Assembly: GCA_020636315.1 (NCBI GenBank)
Contig: JACJYA010000009.1
Location: forward strand, 285,218 to 349,217
Origin: Lewinellaceae bacterium
GTDB lineage: Bacteria > Bacteroidota > Bacteroidia > Chitinophagales > Saprospiraceae
Direction: 5' to 3'
DNA length: 64,000 nt
This document shows, in pieces, positions 51,415 through 61,500 of the stretch; positions within the stretch are counted from its first letter, which is position 1; the number at the start of each line of letters is the position of its first letter. A program made the translations under genes and the position numbers. The notes under the pieces were generated by a model that worked only from the letters and a program-made list of their open reading frames with translations, did not search any database and was not told where the DNA came from.

Positions 51415-52623
51415 ATGCCAAAAGTGTGGTTTCGCGTTGCGCTGCTTAACTTCCTCATTGCCGCCATCATGGGAGTGATCCTGCGGTATGCCTTTGTGGA
51501 GGAGCTTCCCTGGCTTAAGTTTCGCTTTTTTCTGCATGGGCACTCCCACGTGGCCATGCTGGGGTGGGTATATCTGGCGCTGTACGCCCTGCTGATGGGC
51601 GCCTTCCTTCCGGAGGCGCAGCAGCAGGCGCCTTTTTACCGAAGCGTCTTTCTGGTGAGCCAGTTTGCCGTGATCGGCATGCTCATCACCTTTCCCATTC
51701 AGGGATATGCTCCGTTGCCCATTGCTTTTTCCACGCTGCACGGGCTGGCGTCCTATTGCTTTACCTGGCGCTTCTGGAAAGACACCCGGAGGCAGCGCGG
51801 GCTTCCTCTGCAATTTGTCAAAGCGGCCCTGTTGTTCATGCTGTTCTCCACTCTGGCCCTGTGGGCCATGCCCCCCATCGTGCTCCTGGGGTACCAGCAC
51901 AAGGCCATTTACTATATGACAGTGCAGTTTTACCTGCACTTCCAGTTCAACGGCTGGTTCGCCTTTGCGGTGCTGGGCCTGTTCTTTCAGCTTCTGGGAA
52001 GCCGCAACATTCACATTTCCCTCCGCCTGGCCCGCCCCTTTTTCCGGCTGCTGGCCGTTTCGGCTTTCTTTACCTATGCCCTGGCGGTGGCCTGGGCCGA
52101 GCCACTCCCCATCGTGTTTGCCGCCAACAGCCTGGGGGTTACGCTGCAGTTGGCCGCCATGGTGCTCTTTGCTCTGCTGGTGGCCGGATCTCACCGGGAG
52201 CTCCATCAACAACTGGGCGGCTGGGGCTTCCTGCTCATTAAGATCGCCTTTGCCTGCTTCGCGCTGAAGGTGCTGATGCAGGCGGCCGTCGTCATTCCCT
52301 ACATCGCCACGGTGGCCTACACCATCCGCAATTTCGTCATCGGTTTCATCCACCTGGTGCTGCTGGGGGTCATTACTCAGTTCATCCTGGGATACGCCGC
52401 CCTCAACGGGGTGCTGAACCTGCGCTCCCGCCTTTCCCGCCTGGGCCTGGGGCTGCTGCTGGCCGGCTTCCTGGGCAGTGAGCTGCTGCTGTTTCTGCAG
52501 GGGGCGATGTTCTGGGGGGCCATGGGGTTCCTGCCGTTTTATTACGAGGCGTTGTTTGGGGTTTCGACGCTGATGCCGGTGGGAGTGGGGGTTTTGGTGG
52601 TGAGGAACAGGATAACTGTCTAG
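51415..52623 (+). CDS. polytopic haem-copper-oxidase-I/NnrS-like membrane protein
   Basis: A 402-residue protein with about 11-12 TM helices from ATG 51415 (the longer frame overlaps the cytochrome c gene). The HGHSHVAMLGW motif (His41, His43, His45) after TM1 and YLHFQFNGWF near the middle resemble the haem-liganding His regions of oxidase subunit I and NnrS proteins. NnrS is a haem/copper membrane protein tied to NO stress. With a cytochrome c gene directly upstream and nosZ nearby, a redox role in the N2O/NO pathway is likely, but the number of metal sites is not certain. Confidence 0.7.
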   Translation: MPKVWFRVALLNFLIAAIMGVILRYAFVEELPWLKFRFFLHGHSHVAMLGWVYLALYALLMGAFLPEAQQQAPFYRSVFLVSQFAVIGMLITFPIQGYAPLPIAFSTLHGLASYCFTWRFWKDTRRQRGLPLQFVKAALLFMLFSTLALWAMPPIVLLGYQHKAIYYMTVQFYLHFQFNGWFAFAVLGLFFQLLGSRNIHISLRLARPFFRLLAVSAFFTYALAVAWAEPLPIVFAANSLGVTLQLAAMVLFALLVAGSHRELHQQLGGWGFLLIKIAFACFALKVLMQAAVVIPYIATVAYTIRNFVIGFIHLVLLGVITQFILGYAALNGVLNLRSRLSRLGLGLLLAGFLGSELLLFLQGAMFWGAMGFLPFYYEALFGVSTLMPVGVGVLVVRNRITV

Positions 52624-53239
52624 TTCAAAACCGGAGCCTACGACGGCCTCTTTGGGGTAATCTAATTCTAAACTTTTATGTGGTTGCGGACCTGGGGAAG
52701 AGGACCGTTGCACTGAAAGCGATATTCGATGGAATTACGCCTAAAATCAATTTCCCACAACTGGGGAAATGATGGCTAATCTTTTTGACTTAGGGAGTGT
52801 TCATAGTTTCTGGTTACTGGGTTTTTACCCGGCAGAGCGGTAGCGAGGACGGGCCTCGTTGCCCTGGAAACCAGCGGGTTAGCTTAACGCGGACACACTT
52901 AATTGAACTATCCCCAAAAAAGTGGCCTTCGTAGCCTAAAGTTTACCCGGCTGCCTAGACGGGATTGACCTCCAAACATACTCTTACGTAAAAGTCAATA
53001 AGCCTAAGGCATATTATTAACTACAATTGCCCACATAATAATAACCTCCCTTTAACATTATCGAAACCCCCACCCTGCTGCTCTCTTTCCCCTAACATCC
53101 TCTTAACCCTGGTTAAACTTGCTTTAAAAACCCTGTTTTTTGCGGGGGAGCGCTGTTAAGCAACGTCTTAAAAATAGAACAGGAAAAGGACATAAACCAA
53201 AAATGTTCTTTCCCTCCATTACTCAAAAAAACCACGGTT
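52624..53239. other. 616-base gap without a gene
   Basis: No credible frame. It holds an imperfect inverted repeat of about 22 bases (GCCTACGACGGCC near 52637 and GGCCTTCGTAGGC-like sequence near 52923), an ATTTCCC-N6-GGGGAAAT hairpin near 52747-52768, and the dyad TTAACC-CT-GGTTAA at 53103-53116, which could be an operator for the gene at 53240. Confidence 0.4.
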
Positions 53240-54601
53240 ATGAAAAAATTGATTTTTTGCTGGTTCCTGGCGGTTGTGTTTCTCACCACTGCCAATGCCC
53301 AATACGGTACGGTGCGCACAGGGTATGAAGGAGATTTCTTCAGCCTGGAAGGGGCGCTGGAGCTGTTCAGGCAGTCCTACTCTTTAAGGGATTTTGAAAG
53401 GAAGCTCAATACACAAGAGAACTGGGTCAACAACCTGGACCTCGATTATGACGGCAGGATCGATTACATCCGGGTCGAACACCGGCGGCAGGGGAATTTC
53501 CATGCCATCATCCTGCAGGCACTGGTGGACAGGTATGATGTGCAGGACGTGGCCGTTATTGAAATTGAAATAATCGGCAGAAGGGAGGCTGTCCTTCAGA
53601 TCGTCGGAGATGAAGGACTTTATGGAGAAGACGTCATCGTAGAACCGGTTGAAGGGTATTCTGATAGCAGAGGCGGATATCATTCGGATTATGGCGACTA
53701 TGTCAACGTCTATTATTGGAAACCGGTCCAGTATATTTTGGGCCGGCAGTATGTCGTTTACGTTTCCCCCTATCGCTGGCATTACTATCCGTCCTGGTGG
53801 AGGCCCTGGGTTCAATGTACCTGGAGCGTCTTTAGCCCCCGTATCGTCATTTACCACAGGCATTTTCACATCGTGCACAGGCACCGGGTGGTTCGGGTTC
53901 ACAACTTCTACCGGCCATACCGGTCATACAGTCATGTTGTTGTGCAACGCACCAACAAGGTCAGGGAGAAGCATGGCAAACCTCCTGTTCAGAATCCGGC
54001 CCCCGGCGTAAAGCAAGACAGCAGACCCAGCGATTACCGAAGCAGAAAAGATTTTGAACAACGCCCGGAAGGCAACACTCGTTCCGGTACACCGGGTCGC
54101 ACCCCGTCCGTAAGCCGAAAGGACACTCCTTCTTCCGGCCAAAGAGAGGCCCCGCAGGTGAAGCAGCCCTCTCGCAATTCGACAACCCGCTCGAGGGATA
54201 ACACCCGTTCACCGGCTCCCGTTCAGAAGCCTTCGGTAAACAGCCGACAGGAATCGCCTTCTTCCAGACAAAAGGCGGACAGGAGAACGGCCCCGCAGGT
54301 GAAGCAGCCAACCCGCACCAGGACAGAAACCCGAAACCCAGAAACCAGAAACACCTCTGTTAACAGCCGAAAGGCCGCCCCGCCTTCCGGCCAAAAGGCA
54401 GACAAAAGAACGGCGCCACAGGTGAAGCAACCCTCTCGCAGCACAACAACCAGATCGAGGGCTACCGCCCGTTCATCGGCCCCTGCCCAGAGGCCTTCGG
54501 CAAGCAGTAGCAGGACTGCACCTGCTTCAAAACCGAAGCCGGACAGGGGCACGTCTTCGAAAAGCAGCAAACAGGGGAATAGCCGAAGAAAGGGGAATTG
54601 A
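53240..54601 (+). CDS. secreted protein with basic, repeat-rich C-terminus
   Basis: A 453-residue exported protein. Signal peptide to about residue 20 (TANAQYG). Residues 25-140 form a beta-rich globular domain with NLDLDYDGRIDYIRVE, a calcium-loop-like DxDxDG. Residues 145-230 are rich in Tyr, Trp and His (YRWHYYPSWWRPW, YHRHFHIVHRHR). The last about 200 residues are basic and low complexity, with three long imperfect repeats carrying APQVKQP and SSGQK. It may bind polyanions or wall and matrix polymers. Unrecognised family. Confidence 0.7.
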   Translation: MKKLIFCWFLAVVFLTTANAQYGTVRTGYEGDFFSLEGALELFRQSYSLRDFERKLNTQENWVNNLDLDYDGRIDYIRVEHRRQGNFHAIILQALVDRYDVQDVAVIEIEIIGRREAVLQIVGDEGLYGEDVIVEPVEGYSDSRGGYHSDYGDYVNVYYWKPVQYILGRQYVVYVSPYRWHYYPSWWRPWVQCTWSVFSPRIVIYHRHFHIVHRHRVVRVHNFYRPYRSYSHVVVQRTNKVREKHGKPPVQNPAPGVKQDSRPSDYRSRKDFEQRPEGNTRSGTPGRTPSVSRKDTPSSGQREAPQVKQPSRNSTTRSRDNTRSPAPVQKPSVNSRQESPSSRQKADRRTAPQVKQPTRTRTETRNPETRNTSVNSRKAAPPSGQKADKRTAPQVKQPSRSTTTRSRATARSSAPAQRPSASSSRTAPASKPKPDRGTSSKSSKQGNSRRKGN

Positions 54602-54702
54602 CAATTCTCATTGCCCAATGGCCTCTCATGGATAAAACCTGGTATTTGTCTAGTCCTCTGGCTCCAAAGGTTATCCAAAAGGAGGGGGAAAGAAAACCCC
54701 TC

Positions 54703-55983
54703 CTATTTCGCCAGAGCATCTATTTCTTCCATTTTGAACCGCACACTTAAAATATAAGGTTCTTCTCCTTCGTCCCAATGTCCGTAAGTAGTGGCCACAA
54801 TAGTGCCATCCGGCAGCAATTCCAGGGCGGGGTAAGTGGTGTCAAAGCCGAGGGTATTGTCCTTAAGGCGGATGCGGTACTGGCCCTCTTTGCCCTCTGC
54901 CAGGTCTTCGTAGGAGCCAACCCAGGCCACCCAGTCGCCGGCAGTGGGGCTGACAGGGCCGGCCTGTTGGTAGAGTATTTTTTCATCACAATCACTGCAT
55001 TCTTTCTTCAGGCTGGCAAAGCGCCCGAAGGCAGGCGGGTTGTCCCGGAAGGAGATGAGCAGGCGGCCATCGGGCGTATAAATGGCCTGGTGCCGGTCGC
55101 CGGTAAGGGCGTTTGGCAGTTGCCGCGGCGCCGTCCAGGATTTTCCTTCGTCTCTTGAGAACATGATATAGGAATTCATCCGGCGGGCGTTTTCCCGGAG
55201 CAGCATAGCCAGTTCCGTACCATCCGGCGAGCGGACAAGGCCGGGTTCACAAAGATGAATGACCCTCGATTTGAATATCTCCTGCGGGTAGGACCAGCTC
55301 AGTCCTCCATCGTAGGAAAAGGTTTTATAGAGGGTCATAAGCCCCAGGTTATTGGCAGACCTCTTTTCCCAGCATTCCGGCCTCCCTTCTTTGGTGAAGA
55401 ACCGCTGGTCATCGTGGAATACGGCCATATAATGCCCTTTGCCTGTTTTCAGCGGCACCAGGTCGCCCATTACGACGATCCCTCCCCAATCACCAACCGG
55501 CTCCAGTTCGGTCCAGCTCCGGCAGTTGTCTTCCGATACGGCCATCCGGGCAGGATAGAGGCCGGAGAACAGGATCACCCGTTTGTTGCCTGCCGCATCC
55601 TCCACCGGGTAGAGCGTCGGGACTTCAAGGGAGGCCTCCCAGCTTTTGGGAGTTGGCAGCCGCTCACTCCAGCTCAACCCGCCGTCCTCACTCCGCTTCA
55701 TGACAATACTCCCTCTGCCGTGTCCTTTGGGATAAACGCAATAGATCGTTTTCCCATCTTCCAGCAATACGGTAGTCGGGTGCCCAAGGTATTGCCCTTT
55801 TTCTTTATCGACGACTACCTGCCGCTCCTTAGCCCCATCCAGGTCGATAAAGGGCAGGCTGTAGTAGTCTTTGGAAAAGCCGTCAATGTCAATGCCCTTG
55901 TTTGGGACCTCCTGCGCCTGTACGTTTCGAAATACCAGGCAAAACGCGAATAACAGCCAACCGGCCTTTATTGTGGATCTCAT
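54703..55983 (-). CDS. exo-alpha-sialidase / BNR-repeat protein
   Basis: A 426-residue secreted six-bladed propeller protein from ATG 55983 (signal peptide ending VQA). Asp-box motifs SEDGGLSW, SYDGGLSW and SRDEGKSW are present, and Arg-containing strand starts (GHPTTVLLEDGKTIY) fit the sialidase superfamily. A free sialic acid or related sugar hydrolase is likely, but the full set of active-site Arg, Tyr and Glu cannot be assigned by eye. The start choice is backed by the promoter just upstream. Confidence 0.75.
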   Translation of the reverse strand: MRSTIKAGWLLFAFCLVFRNVQAQEVPNKGIDIDGFSKDYYSLPFIDLDGAKERQVVVDKEKGQYLGHPTTVLLEDGKTIYCVYPKGHGRGSIVMKRSEDGGLSWSERLPTPKSWEASLEVPTLYPVEDAAGNKRVILFSGLYPARMAVSEDNCRSWTELEPVGDWGGIVVMGDLVPLKTGKGHYMAVFHDDQRFFTKEGRPECWEKRSANNLGLMTLYKTFSYDGGLSWSYPQEIFKSRVIHLCEPGLVRSPDGTELAMLLRENARRMNSYIMFSRDEGKSWTAPRQLPNALTGDRHQAIYTPDGRLLISFRDNPPAFGRFASLKKECSDCDEKILYQQAGPVSPTAGDWVAWVGSYEDLAEGKEGQYRIRLKDNTLGFDTTYPALELLPDGTIVATTYGHWDEGEEPYILSVRFKMEEIDALAK

Positions 55984-55999
55984 AAAAAAGAGGATTACT

Positions 56000-56024
56000 T
56001 TAACCAAATATATGTTTTGGTTAA
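56000..56024 (-). promoter_or_regulatory. promoter and operator dyad of the sialidase-like gene
   Basis: TATATTTG on the minus strand (56005-56012) lies within a perfect dyad TTAACCAAA-N7-TTTGGTTAA (56000-56024). Transcription would start near 55999, just before the ATG at 55983. Confidence 0.55.
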
Positions 56025-56197
56025 AGATACGGGGTGGAAAATGATCAGGGCGTAATTTATTTTATAATATGTTTTTTTATCTTTACTCAGCTTGCGTTTG
56101 GGAACATGCTCAAGCCGGTAGCCTATTTTCATTGTATTACCCTTAAAATACCATTGGGTTAGGCTAACTCTTAAAATGGAAACAATAAGCACACCTT

Positions 56198-58483
56198 ATG
56201 ACCCCCTCACAACTTGTCGAGCTAAAAGTAATGCTAAAAAGCCTGGTGGCTGAAAATAAGGCCGAAAAGGCGATCCATGAAGTTAAGCAAGCCCTTCCCT
56301 TCTCGTCTCCCCGCTTTAATTTGCTGATCAAACTCCAACAGGAACAGGCAGCCATCGCAGAAATGCGATGGAAAAATACCGAGGGCCCTGAGCATATCGC
56401 CAGAAGGCACGCACGCCTGGTGGAAAACTTCCTGGAATTCATCGATATTCTGGAAGAAGTGGATTTCGGCATTGTTGAGCCTTCTTCGAAAGGAAATCGG
56501 AAAACGAAAACAGGTAGCGTATTATACGCCATTCCCGGCCAGATGGAAGTGGGCAAAGAAAAGCGGTGCATCGTTCGCCTGGCCTTTGATGAAGCGTTTC
56601 TGGCGGAATTTCTCAAACCCGACAACGATACCCACATCGAGTCTCTCCGCCGGATCGAAGAACAAATGGAAGTGGAACTGCTGGACCCCAATGAGGAGGA
56701 AGTTTTTGCCATCCGGACGATTAATTCCAAGATGCAAATCGTAGAGGACGACGACTACACAGAATGGATCTATTACGTTAAGCCCCAAAAAGAAGGGGTC
56801 TTTGAGCTTGACCTGAAGGTGACGGTCATCATCCCGGAAAAGGGGAAAAAGGAAATCGTGCTGCACGAAAAAGTAGAAGTGACTACTTTCGCAACTGCTG
56901 AAACCGAAATTGGCGTTCCTCTGAAACAGGCTGGCATCATTTTTCTCGTCGGTTTACCGGGGGGCGCAGCGCCCGGAGCGGAAACCGATAGCCCGGGGGA
57001 GATTTCCGAACAGGCAGCGGTAACGGGAGCAAAAAAGAGTTTTTGGGGTTCCATGGCGGGTAAAGTGGCAGCTGTGGTTGGGGGTATTGCCATTGTCGGC
57101 GGTGTTTTTTTTATGTTGCCGGATCGAGGGAATCCCTCCGCTTCTTCACAGGACGATCTGATCGAACAGGAAGGAGAAGCCGTCGCACAATTCACTAAAC
57201 AGTTGATCCTACCCCCACTGGCAAATGTAAATGTCTATCCTTCTACTTTCCTCATTGACCCGCAACGAGACACTACTCTTCAACTCCCCAGCGGTACGGC
57301 CTTTCAAATTCCTGCCAATAGTATTGTGGACGTTAACGGGCTCCCGGTAACCAGCCCGGTGGAGATCCGCATACGGGAAATCCGCGACAGTAAGGAGATC
57401 ATTGCCGGGGGTATCCCCATGCGCTATTTTGACGAAGAAGGTGTGGAAAATTGGATGCAAACGGCCGGCATGTTTGAAATTCTGGGTTTCGTAGATGGGA
57501 AAGCCGTCAAACTCGATGAGAATAAACCCATAACGGTCAATTTCGCTACCGAAATCGAAGGTCCCTGCGACTTCTGGTTTTTCAATAGCGAAAGTGGAAA
57601 TTGGGCCCGGGAAAAGGCGGGCGTCCAGACGATGGAAAATCCAAACCTGCTCCCTCAGGATGAGGCAGAAGAAGAGGCAGAGGCTCCTTCGCTTCCTTCC
57701 ATTCAACCGGTGCTGGGAAGCGCTGAAAAAATACTTCCTCCTTTTAAGATCGATTATCAGTACTTTCCGGGATTAAAACAATTCAGGGACCTGGAATGGG
57801 AGTATGCCGGGAAGGACCCGAGTGAAAACCCGCGCAATAATCCTGCTTTTTTCGACCCCTGGAGCAACATTATTATTGAAAAGGGTAAAAATGGCACCTA
57901 TCAACTATCCTTTACACGGGCTAACGATACGCTTGTAGTACCGGTCAAGCCTTGTTTCAGAAGAGAACGGGACCTCAAGGCGTTTGAAAAAAATATGTCC
58001 CGGTATGCCCAAAAACAAAAGGCCTACCAGGAGCGCGTCCAGAAACAACTAGAAAAGGAAGCTTACCGCGAGGCTAATTATGATTTTATCCGGAGCGTTA
58101 TGGTGCGTCAATTCGGCCTTTACAACTACGACTACCTGATCAAACTGGATGACCATGTGCCCTTGTTGTCAGATTTTGATTTTGACGGCCAATTACCGGA
58201 TCATTTAATAAATGAAGTGGCCGTGTATCTTATCACCGGTGATAGCCGCTCCGTCATTGCTTTCCCCCGCAACAGCTGGAACCGGTTTTCTTTTTCGCCT
58301 TCCCTCGACAACCAACTGGTGGCTATTCTTCCCGGCGGCCGGGCTGCCGTATTTACCCGGGACGACTTTGAGCGGGAGAAAGAAACGCTGATAAAGGCAA
58401 GGAATCAACCCTACCGCTTTAAAATGAAGGTCCTTCCGGGCAGGATAACAAGCCTGGAAGACCTGGAACAGGCTATCGGATAA
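56198..58483 (+). CDS. effector-associated-domain / TM / ZU5-like surface protein
   Basis: A 761-residue protein with an unusual order. Residues 1-88 are helical and match the effector-associated-domain pattern by eye (VELKVMLKSLVAENKAEKAI to FLEFIDILEEVD). Residues about 105-240 are a beta sandwich (SVLYAIPGQMEVGKEKRCIV). A TM helix is at about 287-308. Outside follows a domain (about 340-470) with AFQIPANSIVDVNGLPV and GMFEILGFVDGKAV, as in ZU5-like surface proteins, then a long tail. It probably links a cytoplasmic adaptor domain to an extracytoplasmic sensor. No nuclease or protease domain is visible. The WG-repeat gene follows 27 nt later. Confidence 0.6.
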   Translation: MTPSQLVELKVMLKSLVAENKAEKAIHEVKQALPFSSPRFNLLIKLQQEQAAIAEMRWKNTEGPEHIARRHARLVENFLEFIDILEEVDFGIVEPSSKGNRKTKTGSVLYAIPGQMEVGKEKRCIVRLAFDEAFLAEFLKPDNDTHIESLRRIEEQMEVELLDPNEEEVFAIRTINSKMQIVEDDDYTEWIYYVKPQKEGVFELDLKVTVIIPEKGKKEIVLHEKVEVTTFATAETEIGVPLKQAGIIFLVGLPGGAAPGAETDSPGEISEQAAVTGAKKSFWGSMAGKVAAVVGGIAIVGGVFFMLPDRGNPSASSQDDLIEQEGEAVAQFTKQLILPPLANVNVYPSTFLIDPQRDTTLQLPSGTAFQIPANSIVDVNGLPVTSPVEIRIREIRDSKEIIAGGIPMRYFDEEGVENWMQTAGMFEILGFVDGKAVKLDENKPITVNFATEIEGPCDFWFFNSESGNWAREKAGVQTMENPNLLPQDEAEEEAEAPSLPSIQPVLGSAEKILPPFKIDYQYFPGLKQFRDLEWEYAGKDPSENPRNNPAFFDPWSNIIIEKGKNGTYQLSFTRANDTLVVPVKPCFRRERDLKAFEKNMSRYAQKQKAYQERVQKQLEKEAYREANYDFIRSVMVRQFGLYNYDYLIKLDDHVPLLSDFDFDGQLPDHLINEVAVYLITGDSRSVIAFPRNSWNRFSFSPSLDNQLVAILPGGRAAVFTRDDFEREKETLIKARNQPYRFKMKVLPGRITSLEDLEQAIG

Positions 58484-58510
58484 ATTTATCGCAATAGAAA
58501 AAACAACATC

Positions 58511-61500
58511 ATGGCCCGCGTTCTACTGTTTTGTGTGCTGCTGGTGGCAGGAGCAAGTTTGCCTGCCCAGAGAATATACCTGCCGGTGAAGGTAAAACAC
58601 AAGTGGACTTTCGTGGCTTATTTGGATACAGCAATTATTGACCTCAGCCGGCAGTTCGATTACATCAGCGATATTAACCTGCCCTGGTTTGGCCAGCCCG
58701 GAACTTCTTCCGGCTATTATCATATTGAGAATAACGGGAAACTCGGCTTGGCCAATGCAAATTTTGAAATTGCATTGGAACCGGCCTGGCAAGAAATTCA
58801 CCCCATCTCCCATCAGTTCTTTCTGGTATCCGATGGCTATTACACGGTTATCGATTCCAGCAATACTGACCTGTTCAACGGCAACCGTTTCGAGGCGGTC
58901 CAACTGGCGGAGCAGGGAGGGCATGAATTTTTCCTCGTAAAAGAAAAAGGGAAATGGGGCGCCTGCCGGGCCGGCGAAAACCGCCTTGCGCTGCCTCCCG
59001 CTTACCACGAAATAGGCTATTTAAAGGCTGGAAAAGGCCTTTTTAAAGTGAAATACGACCACCTGGATACGCTGGGCTGGTATGTAGTCGATTGGGAAGG
59101 TGAAAAGCTGCCCAATCTCAAACGGCCTCAGGAACTCACCATGGCTGCCGGCCCCAAATACATACTGACTCAACAAAAAGCTTCTTACACGAACTGGAGT
59201 ATCCGGGATCTAACGGGTAAGGAAGTGATGATCCTGGACCCCTGGGCTGAGGTTTTGCCGTTGAACAGCTATCTGCTTGGGTACAAACAAAAACCGGGGG
59301 CGCTCCTGAAGGTTTTGGTCCTGGAAGATGAGATCAGAACGGTCCCTGAAGAGTTCAACTATCTGGAGGCTGTAAACGATGATCTTGCCTTCTTCAAAAC
59401 CCAAACTCAATCGGGCTTTATTTTGCCAAATGGAGACCTCCTCATTTTGGGTGGCCCGGAAATCAGCGCTGCCGAACCGGGGAAAGGTGATCTATATCGC
59501 ATCAAATGTACATCGGCGGAAGGAAAAGGAGCCTCTAAATGGGGCCTCTACTCCCTGGAGAAGAAAGAAGTGCTGCTCCCCTGCCAGTACGATTCCATCG
59601 GCCTGTTTTACGGCAACCTGGCCCATTGTACTCTGAACGGGAAAGTGGGGTTGCTCAACTCTGCCCCACGGGAGATCATCCCCCCACTGTATGAAGCTAT
59701 TCCGGATATAGCGGAGGACATTCGAAAAGTGCAATGCTACTGGAAGGACAGCACCATGGTGTATTACATTAGCCCCGACGGTGAACCCGACGGGCCTCCT
59801 TACGCGGAACGGTACATCCCAATTGTAGGTAAAGGAATTTTTTACGGATTGAACTTCGATTATGAAAATGATTCCGGTGCTCCGCGGCGGCTTCGTGCTC
59901 CGGAAGAACCGGTATCCAACAGCGGTTTACTTGTTGACCTGGTTCCGGAAGACAGGAAAGACACCCTATGGATTGATGAAAAGCGCTTTTGGGGGTATTC
60001 CCAATCCCGCTACCAGATGGTGAAGTTGGTTAAAAGGCGAACCCCTTCTCAAAAGGGGAAGAAATCAAAAAAGAAGAAAAAAGCGTCAAATACAGCGGGG
60101 GAGGCGGAAATGCGGTGGCGTGAGAGCGGCCCCGTTTATCGCCATCTCCGGTATTGTAAGGAAGTGAACTGGACACTGGCCTATCTCGACAGGAGTGCTG
60201 AAAATTCGGCGGGAAGCCTGGAGATCCATATTTTCCTCGATGACACGCGTGCCTTCATACCGGACTTTGCAGTGGCAGGCATTCGCTTGTCAGATTTCAA
60301 AAGGGGGCTACCCTATGCTGCCTTTATTGACCTGAATGGAAAGATGGGGCTTATCGGCCGTAGCGGCCAGCAGGTGACGGGCCCCACCGGCATTCCTTTG
60401 CGGTTTTCATCCATTGGGATTTCCAGCGAAGGGAAAATTCCTGTCTGCCATGAAGACTACCCGATCGCTTCTGCTTTCGGAACGCCGGGGTTTCCTGGCA
60501 GTTCCCCGGTAACTAAAAGTTTTTTCCAGGAAACTGCCGACAGAGTAAACCAACCGAGGGATAGAAGGCCGACCCAAAAGCCTCGATGGGGATATATTGA
60601 TATTAAGGGAAACCTGGCCATTCCCTTTCAATTTGAAGAAGCCGGAGGCTTTCTGGACTCTTTCGCTCTTTGTCGGTCAAATGGAAAGCTTGGGGTGATC
60701 AACCATGCCAATGAACCGGTAGTCCCTTTCGATTTTGATGACATTAAAGAAGAAAAAGGACGCTGGCGGGTATTCATCGATCTTAAAAATCAGGAACCGC
60801 TATACTTTGATATCAAGGGGCGGCTGTTCCCGAATCCAAACGATGCCGGCCTGGCAGGAAAAGGCCAGGTATTTTTTCCAAAGAAAAACGATAGCCAGCC
60901 GCCGAAGTTTGGATTTGTGGACCTGTACGGCCAGCAGGCCATACCCCCTCAGTACGATGAGGTAAATAATTTTTCAGAAGGTTTAGCAGCCGTAAGGATG
61001 GGGAAACAATGGCAATTTATTGACCGGCACGGCAATTTTGCTTTTGCGATCGATTCAACCATTCAGGACATTCTGGAAGTCGGGCAGTTTCAGGAAGGGC
61101 TTTGCCTGGTGAGAAAGCAGCGCCTGATCGATGGGAAAAGCCGCAGGAAGTTCGGGTATATTGATACAAGCGGCCGGTGGGCTATTACGCCTGTTTTTGA
61201 TAAAGCCCAGCCGTTCGAGGGTGGATTCGCCCTGGTGGATTCGCTTTACCTGGCTTACACTCAAATTGATAACAAACCGAAGCTACGCAGCAAAAAAGGG
61301 CTCATCGACCGGGAAGGCAAGCTGGTAGTAGGCTATCAGTACGAGCGGATCTTCCCATTTAATGAAGCTGGTTATGCTGAGGCCGCTGATTCCAACTGGA
61401 ACAAAAGAGGCATCATCGACCGGACTGGAAAGCTGTTCAACGGCCGTTTTTATCGCCGGGTTGTCCCACTCGAAGACGGAGTAGCAACTTTTGATGGATT

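Noticed and set aside
51223..52713. 496-codon minus-strand frame over the NnrS-like gene
   Set aside because: Gln/His/Pro/Gly-rich low-complexity product typical of antisense to Leu-rich TM codons.
54100..54560. Repeats suggesting a CRISPR array
   Set aside because: They are long, imperfect, in frame and inside a coding region; no spacer-repeat regularity and no cas genes.
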